This document shows, piece by piece, positions 8,964-17,972 of a stretch of DNA of 64,000 nt. Below the pieces are notes generated by a model. That model worked only from the letters and a program-made list of their open reading frames with translations. It was not told the origin of the DNA and ran no database searches. The position numbers were made by a program, and so were the translations under genes. Origin of the DNA: Elioraea tepida (GTDB taxonomy: Bacteria > Pseudomonadota > Alphaproteobacteria > Acetobacterales > Acetobacteraceae); the NCBI RefSeq assembly GCF_019203965.1, contig NZ_CP076448.1, positions 1,379,001-1,443,000 of the forward strand, in the 5' to 3' direction. Within the stretch, counting starts at the first letter, position 1. The number at the start of each line of letters is the position of its first letter.

Positions 8964-9052
8964 CCGTGGCTCTCCCTCTCTCCCGCGTCGGGCAACCGGC
9001 TCCCAATGTCGTGGCGCCTGACGCCGTCCAACACAAGACCGGTGCGAGACAC

Positions 9053-9067
9053 GCAATCCCTGTGCCA
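9053..9067 (-). promoter_or_regulatory. Sigma-54 (-24/-12) promoter for the first ABC operon
   Basis: On the minus strand this reads TGGCACAGGGATTGC. It matches the sigma-54 consensus TGGCAC-N5-TTGC at all ten defined bases, with the required 10-base spacing between GG and GC. Transcription would start near 9042, giving a leader of about 80 bases before the ATG at 8963. I found no clear NtrC enhancer site upstream. Orientation and position fit only the minus-strand binding-protein gene. Confidence 0.7.
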
Positions 9068-9164
9068 GGACCTGGGGCTTTGCGCCGGCGCGCGAACGGG
9101 CGATGCTTCGGCCCATCCTGCCCGCGCCATGGGCAGACTGCCCCCGATCGAGCGTGTCAGAGCG

Positions 9165-9908
9165 ATGCGCCTTCTCCTCCTCAACGCCAACACCGACACG
9201 GCGATCACCGACCGGATGGTCTCCCTCGCCGCGGCGGTCGCCGGGCCAGGCGTGACGGTGGCGGGAGCGACGGCGCGGTTCGGCGCGCGCTACATCAGCA
9301 CACGCGCGGCGGCGGCAATCGCCGCGCATGCCGCGCTCGATGCGCTCGCCGATGCGCTCGCCTCGGGCGCCCGCCCCGATGCCGTGCTGCTCGCCTGTTT
9401 CGGCGACCCGGGCCTTGCGGCTCTGCGCGAGATCTCGCCTGTGCCCGTAGCCGGCATGGCCGAGGCGAGCCTGTTCGCCGCCGCCTCGCTCGGGGCGCGG
9501 ATCGGCGTTCTCACCGGCGGGGCGCGCTGGGTGCCGATGCTCGAGGAGTATGCCGCGGCGATCGGCCTCGGCGGGCGCGTGCGGGTGCGCGCCCTGCCGC
9601 AGACGGGCGACGCCATCGCTGCCGACCCCGATAACGCGCTCGAGGGCCTCGCCGACGCCGCACGCGCGATCGTCGCCGACGGCGCGGAGGCGATCGTGCT
9701 CGGCGGCGCGGGGCTCGCAGGCCTCGCGCCAAGGCTCGCGCCACGCCTTCCCGTCCCGGTGCTCGACAGTCTCGCCTGCGGCCTCGCGCAGGCCGTGATG
9801 CTGGCGCGGCTTGGGCCTGCGCGCGCGTCCGAGGGGGCCTCGGCGCGCACGCCGCCGGGCGACGTCACCGGCCTCGGCGCGGCGCTCTCCGCGCTGCTCG
9901 GCGGCTAG
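9165..9908 (+). CDS. Asp/Glu/hydantoin racemase family protein
   Basis: A 247-residue protein of the Asp/Glu/hydantoin racemase superfamily (cofactor-independent, two-cysteine racemases). It begins LLLLNANTDTAITDRM, has the first catalytic Cys in LLACFGDPGL at about residue 86 and the second in VLDSLACGLAQAV at about residue 208. Members racemise aspartate, glutamate, hydantoins or allantoin, or act as maleate isomerase or arylmalonate decarboxylase. The presence of both Cys favours a racemase or isomerase. It is divergent from the ABC binding-protein gene and upstream of a flavin oxidoreductase, so it likely processes a compound imported by that transporter. Confidence 0.85.
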   Translation: MRLLLLNANTDTAITDRMVSLAAAVAGPGVTVAGATARFGARYISTRAAAAIAAHAALDALADALASGARPDAVLLACFGDPGLAALREISPVPVAGMAEASLFAAASLGARIGVLTGGARWVPMLEEYAAAIGLGGRVRVRALPQTGDAIAADPDNALEGLADAARAIVADGAEAIVLGGAGLAGLAPRLAPRLPVPVLDSLACGLAQAVMLARLGPARASEGASARTPPGDVTGLGAALSALLGG

Positions 9909-9974
9909 GGGAAGGGCGCGCGGCCCGAGGCGATGCCGCTCGCGGACCGCGCGAACCCCTGGCATGCTCCGCCC

Positions 9975-11405
9975 ATGGACCGACAGGTGAGACCCGAGGA
10001 CGCGCTCGCCGAAGCCGCGCGCAAGACCCTCGCCTATCTCGACTATCCGAAGCGCGCCTGGACGCTGCCCAGAACCGCCCCGGACGGGTCGGAGGCGTCG
10101 GACGTGCTCGTGGTCGGCGCCGGCATCAACGGTCTTGCCATCGCCTTCCTGCTCGCGCGCGAGCGCGTGGCGCGGGTGCGGGTGATCGATGCGGCAGAAG
10201 AAGGACACGAAGGCCCCTGGCTCGGCTTCGCGCGCATGCGCTGGCTGCGCACGCCGAAGGATCTCGTCGGCCCCGATCTCGGCGTCGCGCCCCTCTCCTT
10301 CCCCGCCTGGTACGCGGCGCGCTTCGGTGAGGCGGCATGGCAGGCGCTCGACAAGGCCCCGAACGCGGTCTGGATGGACTATCTCCGCTGGTTCCGCTCC
10401 GCCGCCGGCATTCCGGTCGAGAACGGTACGCGGCTGATCCGGATCGAGGAGGGAGAGGCCGGGCTGTTCACCTGCACGCTTGCGACCCCGCGCGGGATGG
10501 AGCGCGCCTACGCGCGTCGCATCGTGCTCGCGACCGGCGTGCTCGGCGCCGGCGGCCCGGCGATCCCTGAGGCGCTCACCGCCCTGCCCAAGCGGCTTTG
10601 CGCCCATTCCTCCGATGCGATCGAGTTCGGGGCGCTCGCGGGCCGCGCAGTGGCCGTGATCGGCGCCGGCGCCTCCGCCTTCGACAATGCGGCGATGGCG
10701 CTCGAGGCGGGCGCGGCCATTGTGACCCTGATCGCTCGACGCGACGCGATCGCCCAGCCGAACCTCAAGCAGGCGGTTGAGGCGGCGGGCTTCCTCCGCC
10801 ACTGGGGCGACCTCGCCGACGACCAGCGCCTACGCCTCCACCGCCTGCTCGCGCGCGTCTCGGTGCCGCCGCCGCCCGACAGCATCGCCCGCTGCACCGT
10901 GCATGGCGAACGCTTCCGCGTGCTGACCTCGGCGCCGCTTCTCTCGGTGCGCGAGGCGGGCGGAGAGGTGGTGATCGAGACCCCCCGAGGCGAGGTCAGG
11001 GCCGCGTTCGTGATCGCGGCCACCGGCTTTGCCGTCGACATGTCGGCGCGGCCGGAGCTCGACGCCTTCGCCGGCCGGATCGCCCTGTGGCGCGACCGCG
11101 TCCCCGAAGCGGCGGACGACCCCGCCCTCGGCGCGATGCCCTATCTCGACGGCGGCTTCGCCTACACCGCGCGCGACCCGGCCGATGCGGCGGTCCTCGG
11201 GCGGATCCACGATGTCGGCATCGCCGCCGTGCCGTCCGTCGGGCCGATCTGCGTCGGGCTGAACGGGATGAAGTTCGGGCCCGATCGCGTTGTGCGCGCG
11301 CTCACACGAAGCCTGTTCCTCGAGGATGCGGAGGCGCATATCGAGGCAGTCGAGCGCTTCGCCGCGACCGCCGCCCCGGCGGGCGAGGACCCGTTCGTGA
11401 TCTGA
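9975..11405 (+). CDS. Flavin-containing monooxygenase-like FAD/NAD(P)-binding oxidoreductase
   Basis: A 476-residue flavoprotein. An N-terminal FAD-binding Rossmann motif VVGAGINGLA lies near residues 45-54. A second dinucleotide motif AVIGAGASAFDNA lies near residues 225-237, and VIAATGFAVDM towards the C terminus resembles the ATG-containing motif of flavin monooxygenases and related reductases. The reaction is probably NADPH-dependent oxidation of an imported nitrogen compound, but the substrate is not identifiable. The ATG at 9975 is preferred over one at 9933 because it leaves a more usual N-terminal extension. It follows the racemase-family gene on the same strand by 66 bases and probably belongs to the same unit. 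Confidence 0.8.
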   Translation: MDRQVRPEDALAEAARKTLAYLDYPKRAWTLPRTAPDGSEASDVLVVGAGINGLAIAFLLARERVARVRVIDAAEEGHEGPWLGFARMRWLRTPKDLVGPDLGVAPLSFPAWYAARFGEAAWQALDKAPNAVWMDYLRWFRSAAGIPVENGTRLIRIEEGEAGLFTCTLATPRGMERAYARRIVLATGVLGAGGPAIPEALTALPKRLCAHSSDAIEFGALAGRAVAVIGAGASAFDNAAMALEAGAAIVTLIARRDAIAQPNLKQAVEAAGFLRHWGDLADDQRLRLHRLLARVSVPPPPDSIARCTVHGERFRVLTSAPLLSVREAGGEVVIETPRGEVRAAFVIAATGFAVDMSARPELDAFAGRIALWRDRVPEAADDPALGAMPYLDGGFAYTARDPADAAVLGRIHDVGIAAVPSVGPICVGLNGMKFGPDRVVRALTRSLFLEDAEAHIEAVERFAATAAPAGEDPFVI

Positions 11406-11430
11406 CGCACGCCCCGAAAGGACGCAGCCG

Positions 11431-11844
11431 ATGGACCCCGTGTTGCAGAGCCTGTTCAGCGGCCTGCCCAATCTTGTCCTGCAGTTCGCCGCCGCCGCCG
11501 CCATCTACTGCGCCGGGATCGCCGCCTACAAGCGGCTCACCCCCTATCACGAGCTCGACCTGATACGCTCTGGCAACGTCGCCACCGCGATCGTGCTCGC
11601 GGGCGCTCTGATCGGTCTCGCCCTGCCGATCGGGGCGACGCTCGCGCGCTCGCTCTCGGTCCTCGACATCCTCGTCTGGGGGGCGGTCGCGTCGGTGCTT
11701 CAGGCGGCGGCGTTCGGGCTTGCGAGCCTGCTTCTGCGCGAGCTTCCCGCGCGGGTCGAGCGGGGCGATATCGCCGCAGCGCTGGTCGCCGCGGCGGTTC
11801 AGCTCTCGGTCGGGATCGTCAACGCCGGCGCGATGTCGGGCTGA
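11431..11844 (+). CDS. DUF350 family membrane protein
   Basis: A 137-residue protein with four hydrophobic helices. The pattern AAIYCAGIAAYKRLTPYHELDLIRSGNVATAIVLAGALIG is not quoted in full as a motif, but its core YHELDLI-x-SGNVA is diagnostic of DUF350 (YjfL-like). DUF350 proteins are small inner-membrane proteins of unknown biochemical role, often near envelope-stress or polyamine-type genes. A Shine-Dalgarno-like AAAGGA precedes the ATG. It ends 5 bases before the trypsin-like protease gene, so the pair is almost certainly co-translated. Confidence 0.85.
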   Translation: MDPVLQSLFSGLPNLVLQFAAAAAIYCAGIAAYKRLTPYHELDLIRSGNVATAIVLAGALIGLALPIGATLARSLSVLDILVWGAVASVLQAAAFGLASLLLRELPARVERGDIAAALVAAAVQLSVGIVNAGAMSG

Positions 11845-11849
11845 CGGCG

Positions 11850-12710
11850 ATGGGTGGGCTCGACCGGATCGCCTTCCTGATGCTGATCATGATGGCGCTC
11901 TGGGCCTTCTTCGGCGAGGAGCGCGAGGGCGCCGCGCCGCCGCCCGCCCCGCGCGCCCAATCGCTGCCGTTCCAACCGCAGGCCGCGCCACCGCCCGCGG
12001 TGCTCGCGCCCCTGCCGCCGCCCTCGCCGCGCGACCCGGTGTTCGAGGTCATCGCCGATGGCCCCGGTGGCGGGACCAGCACCGGCACGGCGTTTTCGGT
12101 CAACGCCCAAGGACTTTGGCTGACGGCGCGACACGTGGTTCAGGGCTGCGGCGCGATCGGGCTGAGGGAGCGGCAGCGCTGGGTTCGCGCCACCGTCGCC
12201 TGGGCGCACCCGAACGCCGATGTCGCCCTCTTGCGCACGCAGAACGGATCCCCGCCGCTCGCCCTCTCCGAGTCCGCGCCGCTCCGGGGCATGGACGGCT
12301 ACGGCATGGGCTTCCCGCAGGGCCGGCCGGGCGCAGTGCACGGGCGCCTGCTTGGGCGCGCGCAGATGCAGGCGCGCGGGCTGTTCCAGGGCCGGGCGCC
12401 GACGCTCGAATGGGCCGAGGTGCGTCGCGCGCCGTCCTTTCGCGGCTCGCTCGGGGGGATCAGCGGCGGGCCGCTGCTTGACGGCGAGGGGCGTGTGCTC
12501 GGCGTGATGGTAGCGGAGGAGCCGCGACGGGGGCGGTTCTCCACCGCCGCGCCTGAGACGCTGCTCGCCATGGCCGGCCCGAACCGGCCGATCCCGCTCG
12601 GCGCGGCGCGCACCCCGCCCGTTCCGGTCACCCCGGGCGGGTTCGGAGCGGTGGCCGACCAGCTCCGCGGCCGCCTCTCGATCGCACAGGTTCTCTGCCA
12701 GGCGCGCTGA
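11850..12710 (+). CDS. Membrane-anchored trypsin-like serine protease
   Basis: A 286-residue protein. An N-terminal hydrophobic anchor or signal (RIAFLMLIMMALWAFF, residues 6-21) is followed by a Pro/Ala-rich linker to about residue 60. The chymotrypsin-fold domain then has the catalytic triad visible as His in LTARHVV (about 94), Asp in NADVALL (about 127) and Ser in GGISGGPLL (about 212). The usual GNSGGP is GISGGP, so the residue before the active Ser is altered but the nucleophile is kept. It presumably acts in the periplasm, anchored to the inner membrane. It follows the DUF350 gene by 5 bases, a linkage worth noting. The target is unknown. Confidence 0.82.
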   Translation: MGGLDRIAFLMLIMMALWAFFGEEREGAAPPPAPRAQSLPFQPQAAPPPAVLAPLPPPSPRDPVFEVIADGPGGGTSTGTAFSVNAQGLWLTARHVVQGCGAIGLRERQRWVRATVAWAHPNADVALLRTQNGSPPLALSESAPLRGMDGYGMGFPQGRPGAVHGRLLGRAQMQARGLFQGRAPTLEWAEVRRAPSFRGSLGGISGGPLLDGEGRVLGVMVAEEPRRGRFSTAAPETLLAMAGPNRPIPLGAARTPPVPVTPGGFGAVADQLRGRLSIAQVLCQAR

Positions 12711-12716
12711 GGGACT

Positions 12717-13115
12717 TCAGCGCTCGATCGGCGTTCCTTCGGGCGTGAGCGAGACATGCGCCGAGACGATCCGCCAGCCAAGGCCCGGCAGCCGCGCGAG
12801 GATCTTCGTCTCGCGCCCGATCAGCCCGGTGGCGAGGCGGCGATAGACGATGTTGGTCACGCCGAGATCGCGCCCGAAGGTCGTCACCAGGACTTCGAGC
12901 CGCTCGCGCGCCTGGTAGCCGCCGGTCTGCGCGCGCCGGAAGCGGCGGATCGCCTCCATCCCGACCAGGATCTCGTTCACCCCCATCCGGACCGTGCGCG
13001 GATCGTCCCAGAACAGCGCCTCGAGCGTCGCGACGTCGTTCGTCATCAGCGCCGTCTCATAGCGGTCGATGATCGCCCGAACCTCAGCCACCACCTCGGG
13101 ACTGTCGATCTCCAT
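12717..13115 (-). CDS. AtzH-like (NTF2-fold, DUF3225) protein
   Basis: A 132-residue protein resembling AtzH: YETALMTNDVATLEALFWDDPRTVRMGVNE near residues 21-50, then a GMEAIRRFR helix and a C-terminal IVSAHVSL strand. The fold is the NTF2/SnoaL cone. AtzH-like proteins accompany amidase-signature enzymes of ureide breakdown, and a decarboxylase-like role has been proposed for some. It is divergent from the amidase at 13179, with 63 bases between the starts. A second paralogue at 25290 follows AtzE. The ATG at 13115 has GGAGGGAAA upstream. Confidence 0.8.
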   Translation of the reverse strand: MEIDSPEVVAEVRAIIDRYETALMTNDVATLEALFWDDPRTVRMGVNEILVGMEAIRRFRRAQTGGYQARERLEVLVTTFGRDLGVTNIVYRRLATGLIGRETKILARLPGLGWRIVSAHVSLTPEGTPIER

Positions 13116-13178
13116 CGGGGTTTCCCTCCGCTGCCGCGCCGCTAGGATGCGCGAGCGACGCGACGGAGGCGACAGGAC

Positions 13179-14588
13179 GTGACCGAGCTCAACCGAATGA
13201 CCGCAACCGCTCTCGCCGCGGCCTATGCCGCGCGTCGTCTCTCCCCTGTCGAGGTGCTCGAGGCGGCGATCGCGCGCGCCGAGACGGTGCAGGCGAAGCT
13301 CAACGCCTTCAGCCTGATCGACCCCGCGGCGGCGAAGGCGGCGGCGCGGGAGAGCGAGGCGCGCTGGCGCAAAGGCGAACCGCTCGGGCCGCTCGATGGC
13401 GTTCCGCTCGCGATCAAGGACAATCACGGCCTGCGCGGCTGGCCGAAGCGGAGCGGCAGCCGCACGCGCGAGGCAACGCCGCAGCCCGAGGACCAGCCGC
13501 ACATCGCGCGCCTTCGCGAAGCAGGCATGCTGATCTTCGCCAAGACCACGATGCCCGACCTTGGCTGGAAGGGCGTGACCGACAGCCCGCTCACAGGGGT
13601 GACGCGCAACCCCTGGAACCCGGCGATGACGCCTGGCGGCTCCTCGGGCGGCGCGGCCGTGGCGGTCGCGACCGGGGTGTGCCCGATCGCGACAGGTGGT
13701 GACGGTGGCGGATCGATCCGCATCCCGGCGGGCTTCACCGGCGTCTACGGCATCAAGCCGACCTCGGGCCGGATCCCCGGGCTCTATGACAGCCCCGCCG
13801 GCGACCTCGTCTCGCCCGGCCCCTTGAGCCGGACGGTGGCCGACAGCGCCGCCGCCCTCGCCGCCATGTGCCGGCCGGATGCGCGCGACCCTGCTGCCTC
13901 AGCCCTGCCGGTTCCCGACTTCCCGTCCCTGCTCGGCGCCGGGGTGAAGGGGCTCACGGTCGCCGTCTCACCCACGCTCGGGTTCACGCGGCGGCCGGAT
14001 CCGGTGCGCCTCGCGGCGCTCGAAGGGGCGGCGAAGGCGATGGAGGCGGCCGGCGCGCGCGTGGTCTGGACCGACCCGAAGCTGTGGAACGCGCGGCAGC
14101 CCTTCGTGACCATCTGGGAGGCGGCTTACGCGCTTGCGGTGATGACCACCCCCGCCGAACGCTTGCCGCTGTTCGACCCCGGCCTGCTCGAGGTCGGCCG
14201 GCGCGGCCTTGCCCTTCCAGCGGTCGCGGAGAAGCTCGCCCAGGCCGAGCGCCTGAGGCTGATGCACGCGATGATCGCCTTCCACCGCGAGCACGACCTT
14301 CTGCTCTGTCCGACCCTGCCGATCGCGGCCTTTCCCGCCGGCCACGGCATCAACACCCCCGACCCGCATCTTTATCCTGAGTGGTACGACTGGACGCCCT
14401 ACACCTGGACCTTCAACCTGACGAAACAGCCCTGCGCCTCCGTCCCCTGGGGGTTCGACGACGCGGGGCTTCCCGTCGGCGTGCAGGTGGTGGCGACGCA
14501 TTTCCGGGAGGACCTTGTGCTGCGCGGGTCGGCCGTGCTCGAGGCGGCGATGCCGGTCGAGATGCCGCCCGACCGGCTCTGGTCGTGA
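13179..14588 (+). CDS. Amidase signature family amidohydrolase
   Basis: A 469-residue amidase signature enzyme with the full Ser-cisSer-Lys triad: Lys in AIKDN near residue 79, cis-Ser in PGGSSGGAA near 153 and the Ser nucleophile in GGSIRIPA near 178. It hydrolyses an amide to acid and ammonia in the cytoplasm, and the substrate is not predictable. The GTG at 13179 has GACAGGA before it, with an ATG at 13197 as alternative. The stop overlaps the GTG of the D-aminopeptidase gene by four bases (GTGA), so the two enzymes are translationally coupled. It faces an AtzH-like gene. Confidence 0.9.
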   Translation: MTELNRMTATALAAAYAARRLSPVEVLEAAIARAETVQAKLNAFSLIDPAAAKAAARESEARWRKGEPLGPLDGVPLAIKDNHGLRGWPKRSGSRTREATPQPEDQPHIARLREAGMLIFAKTTMPDLGWKGVTDSPLTGVTRNPWNPAMTPGGSSGGAAVAVATGVCPIATGGDGGGSIRIPAGFTGVYGIKPTSGRIPGLYDSPAGDLVSPGPLSRTVADSAAALAAMCRPDARDPAASALPVPDFPSLLGAGVKGLTVAVSPTLGFTRRPDPVRLAALEGAAKAMEAAGARVVWTDPKLWNARQPFVTIWEAAYALAVMTTPAERLPLFDPGLLEVGRRGLALPAVAEKLAQAERLRLMHAMIAFHREHDLLLCPTLPIAAFPAGHGINTPDPHLYPEWYDWTPYTWTFNLTKQPCASVPWGFDDAGLPVGVQVVATHFREDLVLRGSAVLEAAMPVEMPPDRLWS

Positions 14589-16144
14589 ACGGTACGCTTT
14601 CACAGCGGCTCGATCGGCTGCTCGCGCGCCTGCCACAGGCTTATCCGGGGCCGGGCGGCGCGATCGCCGTGCTGCGTGCGGGCGAGGTGCTCGTCCGGCA
14701 CGCCTGGGGATACGCCAATGCCGAGGCGCGCATCCCCTTCACACCGAAGACGCTGTTCCGGATCTGCTCGATTACGAAACAGTTCACCTGCGCCGTGGTG
14801 CTCGAGGCCTTCGGCGACCCCGACGCGCTCGACGGGGCGGTGCGGGCGCGCCTGCCGCTGCTCGGTGCGGCGGCGCCTCCCGCGCGGCTCCTCTGCCACA
14901 ACCAGTCGGGCTTCCGCGACTACTGGGCGGTGGCGATGCTGCATGGCTCCCCCGTCGAGGCGCCGTTCGGCCCGCGGGAGAGCGCGCGGCTGATCGCCGG
15001 AACGTGCAGCCTCCAGTTCGCTCCCGGAACGCGCGCGTCCTACGCCAACCAGAATTTCCGGCTGCTCTCCGACGCAGCGGAGGACGTGAGCGGCAGGTGC
15101 TTCGCCGAACTCCTCCGAAGGCACGTATTCGAACCCGTCGGCATGGAGAGCGCTCTGCTTGCTGCCGACACGCGCGCTCTGCCCGACGGAACGGAAGGCT
15201 ACGAGGGAACGCAGGCCACGGGCTTCCGCGCCGCCGAGAACCGGATCCTCTGGACCGGCGATGCCGGCATCGCCGCCTCGCTCGACAACATGGTCGCCTG
15301 GGAGAGACATATCGACGCGACGCGCGAGGATCCGCGTTCGTTGCATGCGCGCCTCTCCGCACCCGTCACCTTCGCCTGCGGCGCCCCGGCGCGCTACGGC
15401 TTCGGGCTCGCCCGGCGCGAGGAGCTCGGGCGGCCGGTGCTCGGCCATGGCGGGGCGCTGCGCGGCTGGCGTAGCCACCGGTTCTACGCGCCGTCCGAGC
15501 GCGTCTCGGTCGTCGCCTTCCTCAACCATCTCGGTGACGCCACGGCAATGGCGACCGACGCCTTCGCCGCCGCACTCGGAATCGAGAAGCCGAAGCCGGA
15601 TGCGCGCCTTCCCCCGCCCGCCTGGCTCGGCGCCTGGCGCGAGCCGGAGACAGGGCTTGCCGTTCGGATCGATTCTGCCGCTCCGGGAACGATCCGCCTC
15701 CGCTATGGCCAGGCGCCCGAGCTGCTCGCCCTCGCCGCCGACGGCTCGGCCCAGGGGGCGATCACGCGCCTCTGCGTCGCGGATGGAACGCTCCGGATGG
15801 AGCGCCCGGGCGACAACCACGTGACGCGGCTCGTTCCCGCGGCGGGGCAGCCGCCGGGGGACATCGCGGGGCGCTATCGTTGCGAGGAGCTCGACGCCGA
15901 GCTCACGATCGAGGACGCCGGCGGGGCGCTCTACGGCGCCTTCTCGGGCTTTCTCGGCCAAGGCAGCATGGAGCTCCTCGAGCCGATCGGCGGCGAGCTC
16001 TGGGCGCTGCCCTGCCCGCGCGCGCTCGACCACACCCCGCCGGGGGACTGGACTCTCGCGGTTCAGCGCGAGGGGGGCCGGGTCGTCGGCCTCACCGTCG
16101 GCTGCTGGCTCGCGCGCGGTCTCCTCTATCAGCGGGTCGGCTGA
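14585..16144 (+). CDS. dap: D-aminopeptidase (S12 family serine hydrolase)
   Basis: A 519-residue protein, almost exactly the length of the Ochrobactrum anthropi D-aminopeptidase (about 520). The penicillin-binding-protein fold domain carries SITK, with Ser62 and Lys65 at the same numbers as the characterised enzyme, Tyr153 in SYAN and the HGGALRGW motif. Two C-terminal beta-barrel domains follow (about 335-519), ending with GCWLARG-x-x-Y. The family releases N-terminal D-amino acids (D-Ala, Gly, D-Ser) from peptides and amides. The GTG start overlaps the amidase stop, so an amide plus D-peptide specific pathway is likely. Recognition rests on recalled family sequence. Confidence 0.88.
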   Translation: MNGTLSQRLDRLLARLPQAYPGPGGAIAVLRAGEVLVRHAWGYANAEARIPFTPKTLFRICSITKQFTCAVVLEAFGDPDALDGAVRARLPLLGAAAPPARLLCHNQSGFRDYWAVAMLHGSPVEAPFGPRESARLIAGTCSLQFAPGTRASYANQNFRLLSDAAEDVSGRCFAELLRRHVFEPVGMESALLAADTRALPDGTEGYEGTQATGFRAAENRILWTGDAGIAASLDNMVAWERHIDATREDPRSLHARLSAPVTFACGAPARYGFGLARREELGRPVLGHGGALRGWRSHRFYAPSERVSVVAFLNHLGDATAMATDAFAAALGIEKPKPDARLPPPAWLGAWREPETGLAVRIDSAAPGTIRLRYGQAPELLALAADGSAQGAITRLCVADGTLRMERPGDNHVTRLVPAAGQPPGDIAGRYRCEELDAELTIEDAGGALYGAFSGFLGQGSMELLEPIGGELWALPCPRALDHTPPGDWTLAVQREGGRVVGLTVGCWLARGLLYQRVG

Positions 16145-16211
16145 CGGGGGTCGGGATGAGGGGCGACGGGGCGGACGGCCACGGGCGGCCATGCGCGCCT
16201 GCCGCCGACGT

Positions 16212-17972
16212 TCACCTCGCCCCGGCGGCCTGCGCGGCGAGATAGGCGCGCCAGCCGCCCAAGCCCGTGATGTCTTCGGCACGGCTCGGTGCCGCGTCGG
16301 CGCAGAGAAAGCCGACCGGCTCGCTGCCATCCGCGAGCGTGACGCGGCCGAGCGCAAGCGGCGCGGGGATCGCGGCGAGCAGGGACGCGACGGCGGCTTG
16401 GGGCACGCGCCAGAGCTCGCCCGCGATCGCGGCCCCGCCCTTGCTCCGGATCAGCCCAGGCCGCGGCGGCGCGCCGGGAAGAGCGACGAGTCGGTAGAGC
16501 GGCGCGGTCGTCACCTCGCGCACGAACGAGGCGCCGAGGCGCCGCAGTTCCCCGTTCAGCGGCAGCCCGCGCATGTGCGCGCCGAATACCGCGAGCTCGA
16601 GCGACGGCGTGGCCTCGGCCTCCGCCTCCGCGACCCGCTCTCCCGCGAAGCGCCGCGCGATCGCCGCGAGCCGTGCCTCGGTGAAGGCGGGGCCGATGAA
16701 GCTCACACCGAAGGGAAGCCCCTCCGCGTCGAGCCCGGCGGGAACCGACACAGCCGCGAGGTCGAGCAGGTTGACGAAGGTCGTGTAGGTGCCGAGCTGG
16801 CTGTTCACCACGACGGGCTCGGCGGCGACCTCCTCGAGCGTCGGCACAAACGGAGCGGTGGGCAGCACAAGCGCATCGAGAGACGCAAGCGCCCCGTCGG
16901 CAGCACGCTTGAGCTCGGCGAGCCTGTACTGGGACCGGAACGTCTCGACCGCGGAGATGTCCCGCCCGCGGGCGATGATTCCCCGGACGACGGGGTGGAT
17001 CGCCTCCGGCTGGGCGGCCATCAGGCGCTCGATCACCGCAAGCCGCTCGGCGACCCATGGCCCGTCGTAGAGAAGGCGCCCCGCCTCCTCGAAGGGCGCG
17101 AGGTCGATCTCCTCGAGCTCGGCGAAGGCGGCGCAGGCCGAGACGGCGCGGTGGAACGCCGCCTCGGAGGCGGCGCGGCCGAAGAACCGCAACGCGTCCG
17201 CGCGCGGCACGCCGAGCCTTGGCCGCGCGCCGAGACCGATCCGGGCGAGCGCCCGGGGCGGCGCCGCGCGGGAATAGGCGTCGAGCGGGTCGAAGCCGGC
17301 GGTGACGTCGAGCACGGCCATCGCATCGTCGATGAAGGCGGCGAACACCGAGACGCAGTCGAGCGAGCGGCAGGCCGGCACCACACCGCGGGTCGAGACG
17401 AGGCCGCGCGTCGGCTTGAGCCCCACCACGCCGTTCATCATCGCCGGCACGCGGCCCGACCCAGCCGTGTCGGTTCCGAGCGCGAAGGCGACGAGCCCTG
17501 CCGCGACCGCGACCGCCGAGCCGGAGGACGAGCCGCCCGGCACGTGCCCTGGCGCGAGCACGTTGCGCGGCGCGCCGTAGGGCGAACGGACGCCGACGAG
17601 CCCGGTCGCAAACTGGTCGAGATTGGTCTTGCCCACCAGCATCGCCCCGGCCGCCTCAAGCGCTTCCACCACGGGCGCGGAACGATCCGGCACATAGGCG
17701 AAGGCCGGACACGCCGCGGTGGTCGGAAGGCCTGCGACATCGATGTTGTCCTTCACGGCGAAGGGAATGCCCCAGAGCGTCCGCCCGGCCGGGCCCTGCT
17801 CGGAAAGCGCGCGTGCCTGGGCGCGCAGGCGATCGGCGCATGCGCCGCCGATCCATACGCCCGGGTCGTCATGCGCGGCGATCGCCGCGAGCACCTCCTC
17901 GGCGACGTCACAGGGCGTCATGCCGCGGCAGTATCGGTCTCTCAGGGAGGTGAGCGTCAGCGACGTCGGCAA
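16212..17972 (-). CDS. atzF: Allophanate hydrolase
   Basis: A 586-residue AtzF-type enzyme that splits allophanate to ammonia and carbon dioxide, the last step of urea amidolyase and cyanurate/biuret pathways. The N-terminal amidase domain has Lys74 (FAVKDN), cis-Ser in PGGSSSGS near 148 and the nucleophile Ser172 in TAGSGRVP. The C-terminal allophanate hydrolase domain (about 470-586) includes FLCADAAPSRAEDITGLGGW-like sequence. The start is a TTG at 17972 with GGGGGAG upstream; the first ATG (17921) would remove the conserved N-terminal helix. It is divergent from the ABC transporter operon and convergent with dap. Confidence 0.92.
   Translation of the reverse strand: MPTSLTLTSLRDRYCRGMTPCDVAEEVLAAIAAHDDPGVWIGGACADRLRAQARALSEQGPAGRTLWGIPFAVKDNIDVAGLPTTAACPAFAYVPDRSAPVVEALEAAGAMLVGKTNLDQFATGLVGVRSPYGAPRNVLAPGHVPGGSSSGSAVAVAAGLVAFALGTDTAGSGRVPAMMNGVVGLKPTRGLVSTRGVVPACRSLDCVSVFAAFIDDAMAVLDVTAGFDPLDAYSRAAPPRALARIGLGARPRLGVPRADALRFFGRAASEAAFHRAVSACAAFAELEEIDLAPFEEAGRLLYDGPWVAERLAVIERLMAAQPEAIHPVVRGIIARGRDISAVETFRSQYRLAELKRAADGALASLDALVLPTAPFVPTLEEVAAEPVVVNSQLGTYTTFVNLLDLAAVSVPAGLDAEGLPFGVSFIGPAFTEARLAAIARRFAGERVAEAEAEATPSLELAVFGAHMRGLPLNGELRRLGASFVREVTTAPLYRLVALPGAPPRPGLIRSKGGAAIAGELWRVPQAAVASLLAAIPAPLALGRVTLADGSEPVGFLCADAAPSRAEDITGLGGWRAYLAAQAAGAR

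Noticed and set aside
8964-10802. N-terminal extension of the first binding-protein frame by over 600 codons
   Set aside because: It runs antisense through the racemase-family and flavoenzyme genes, and the signal peptide at 8963 marks the true start.
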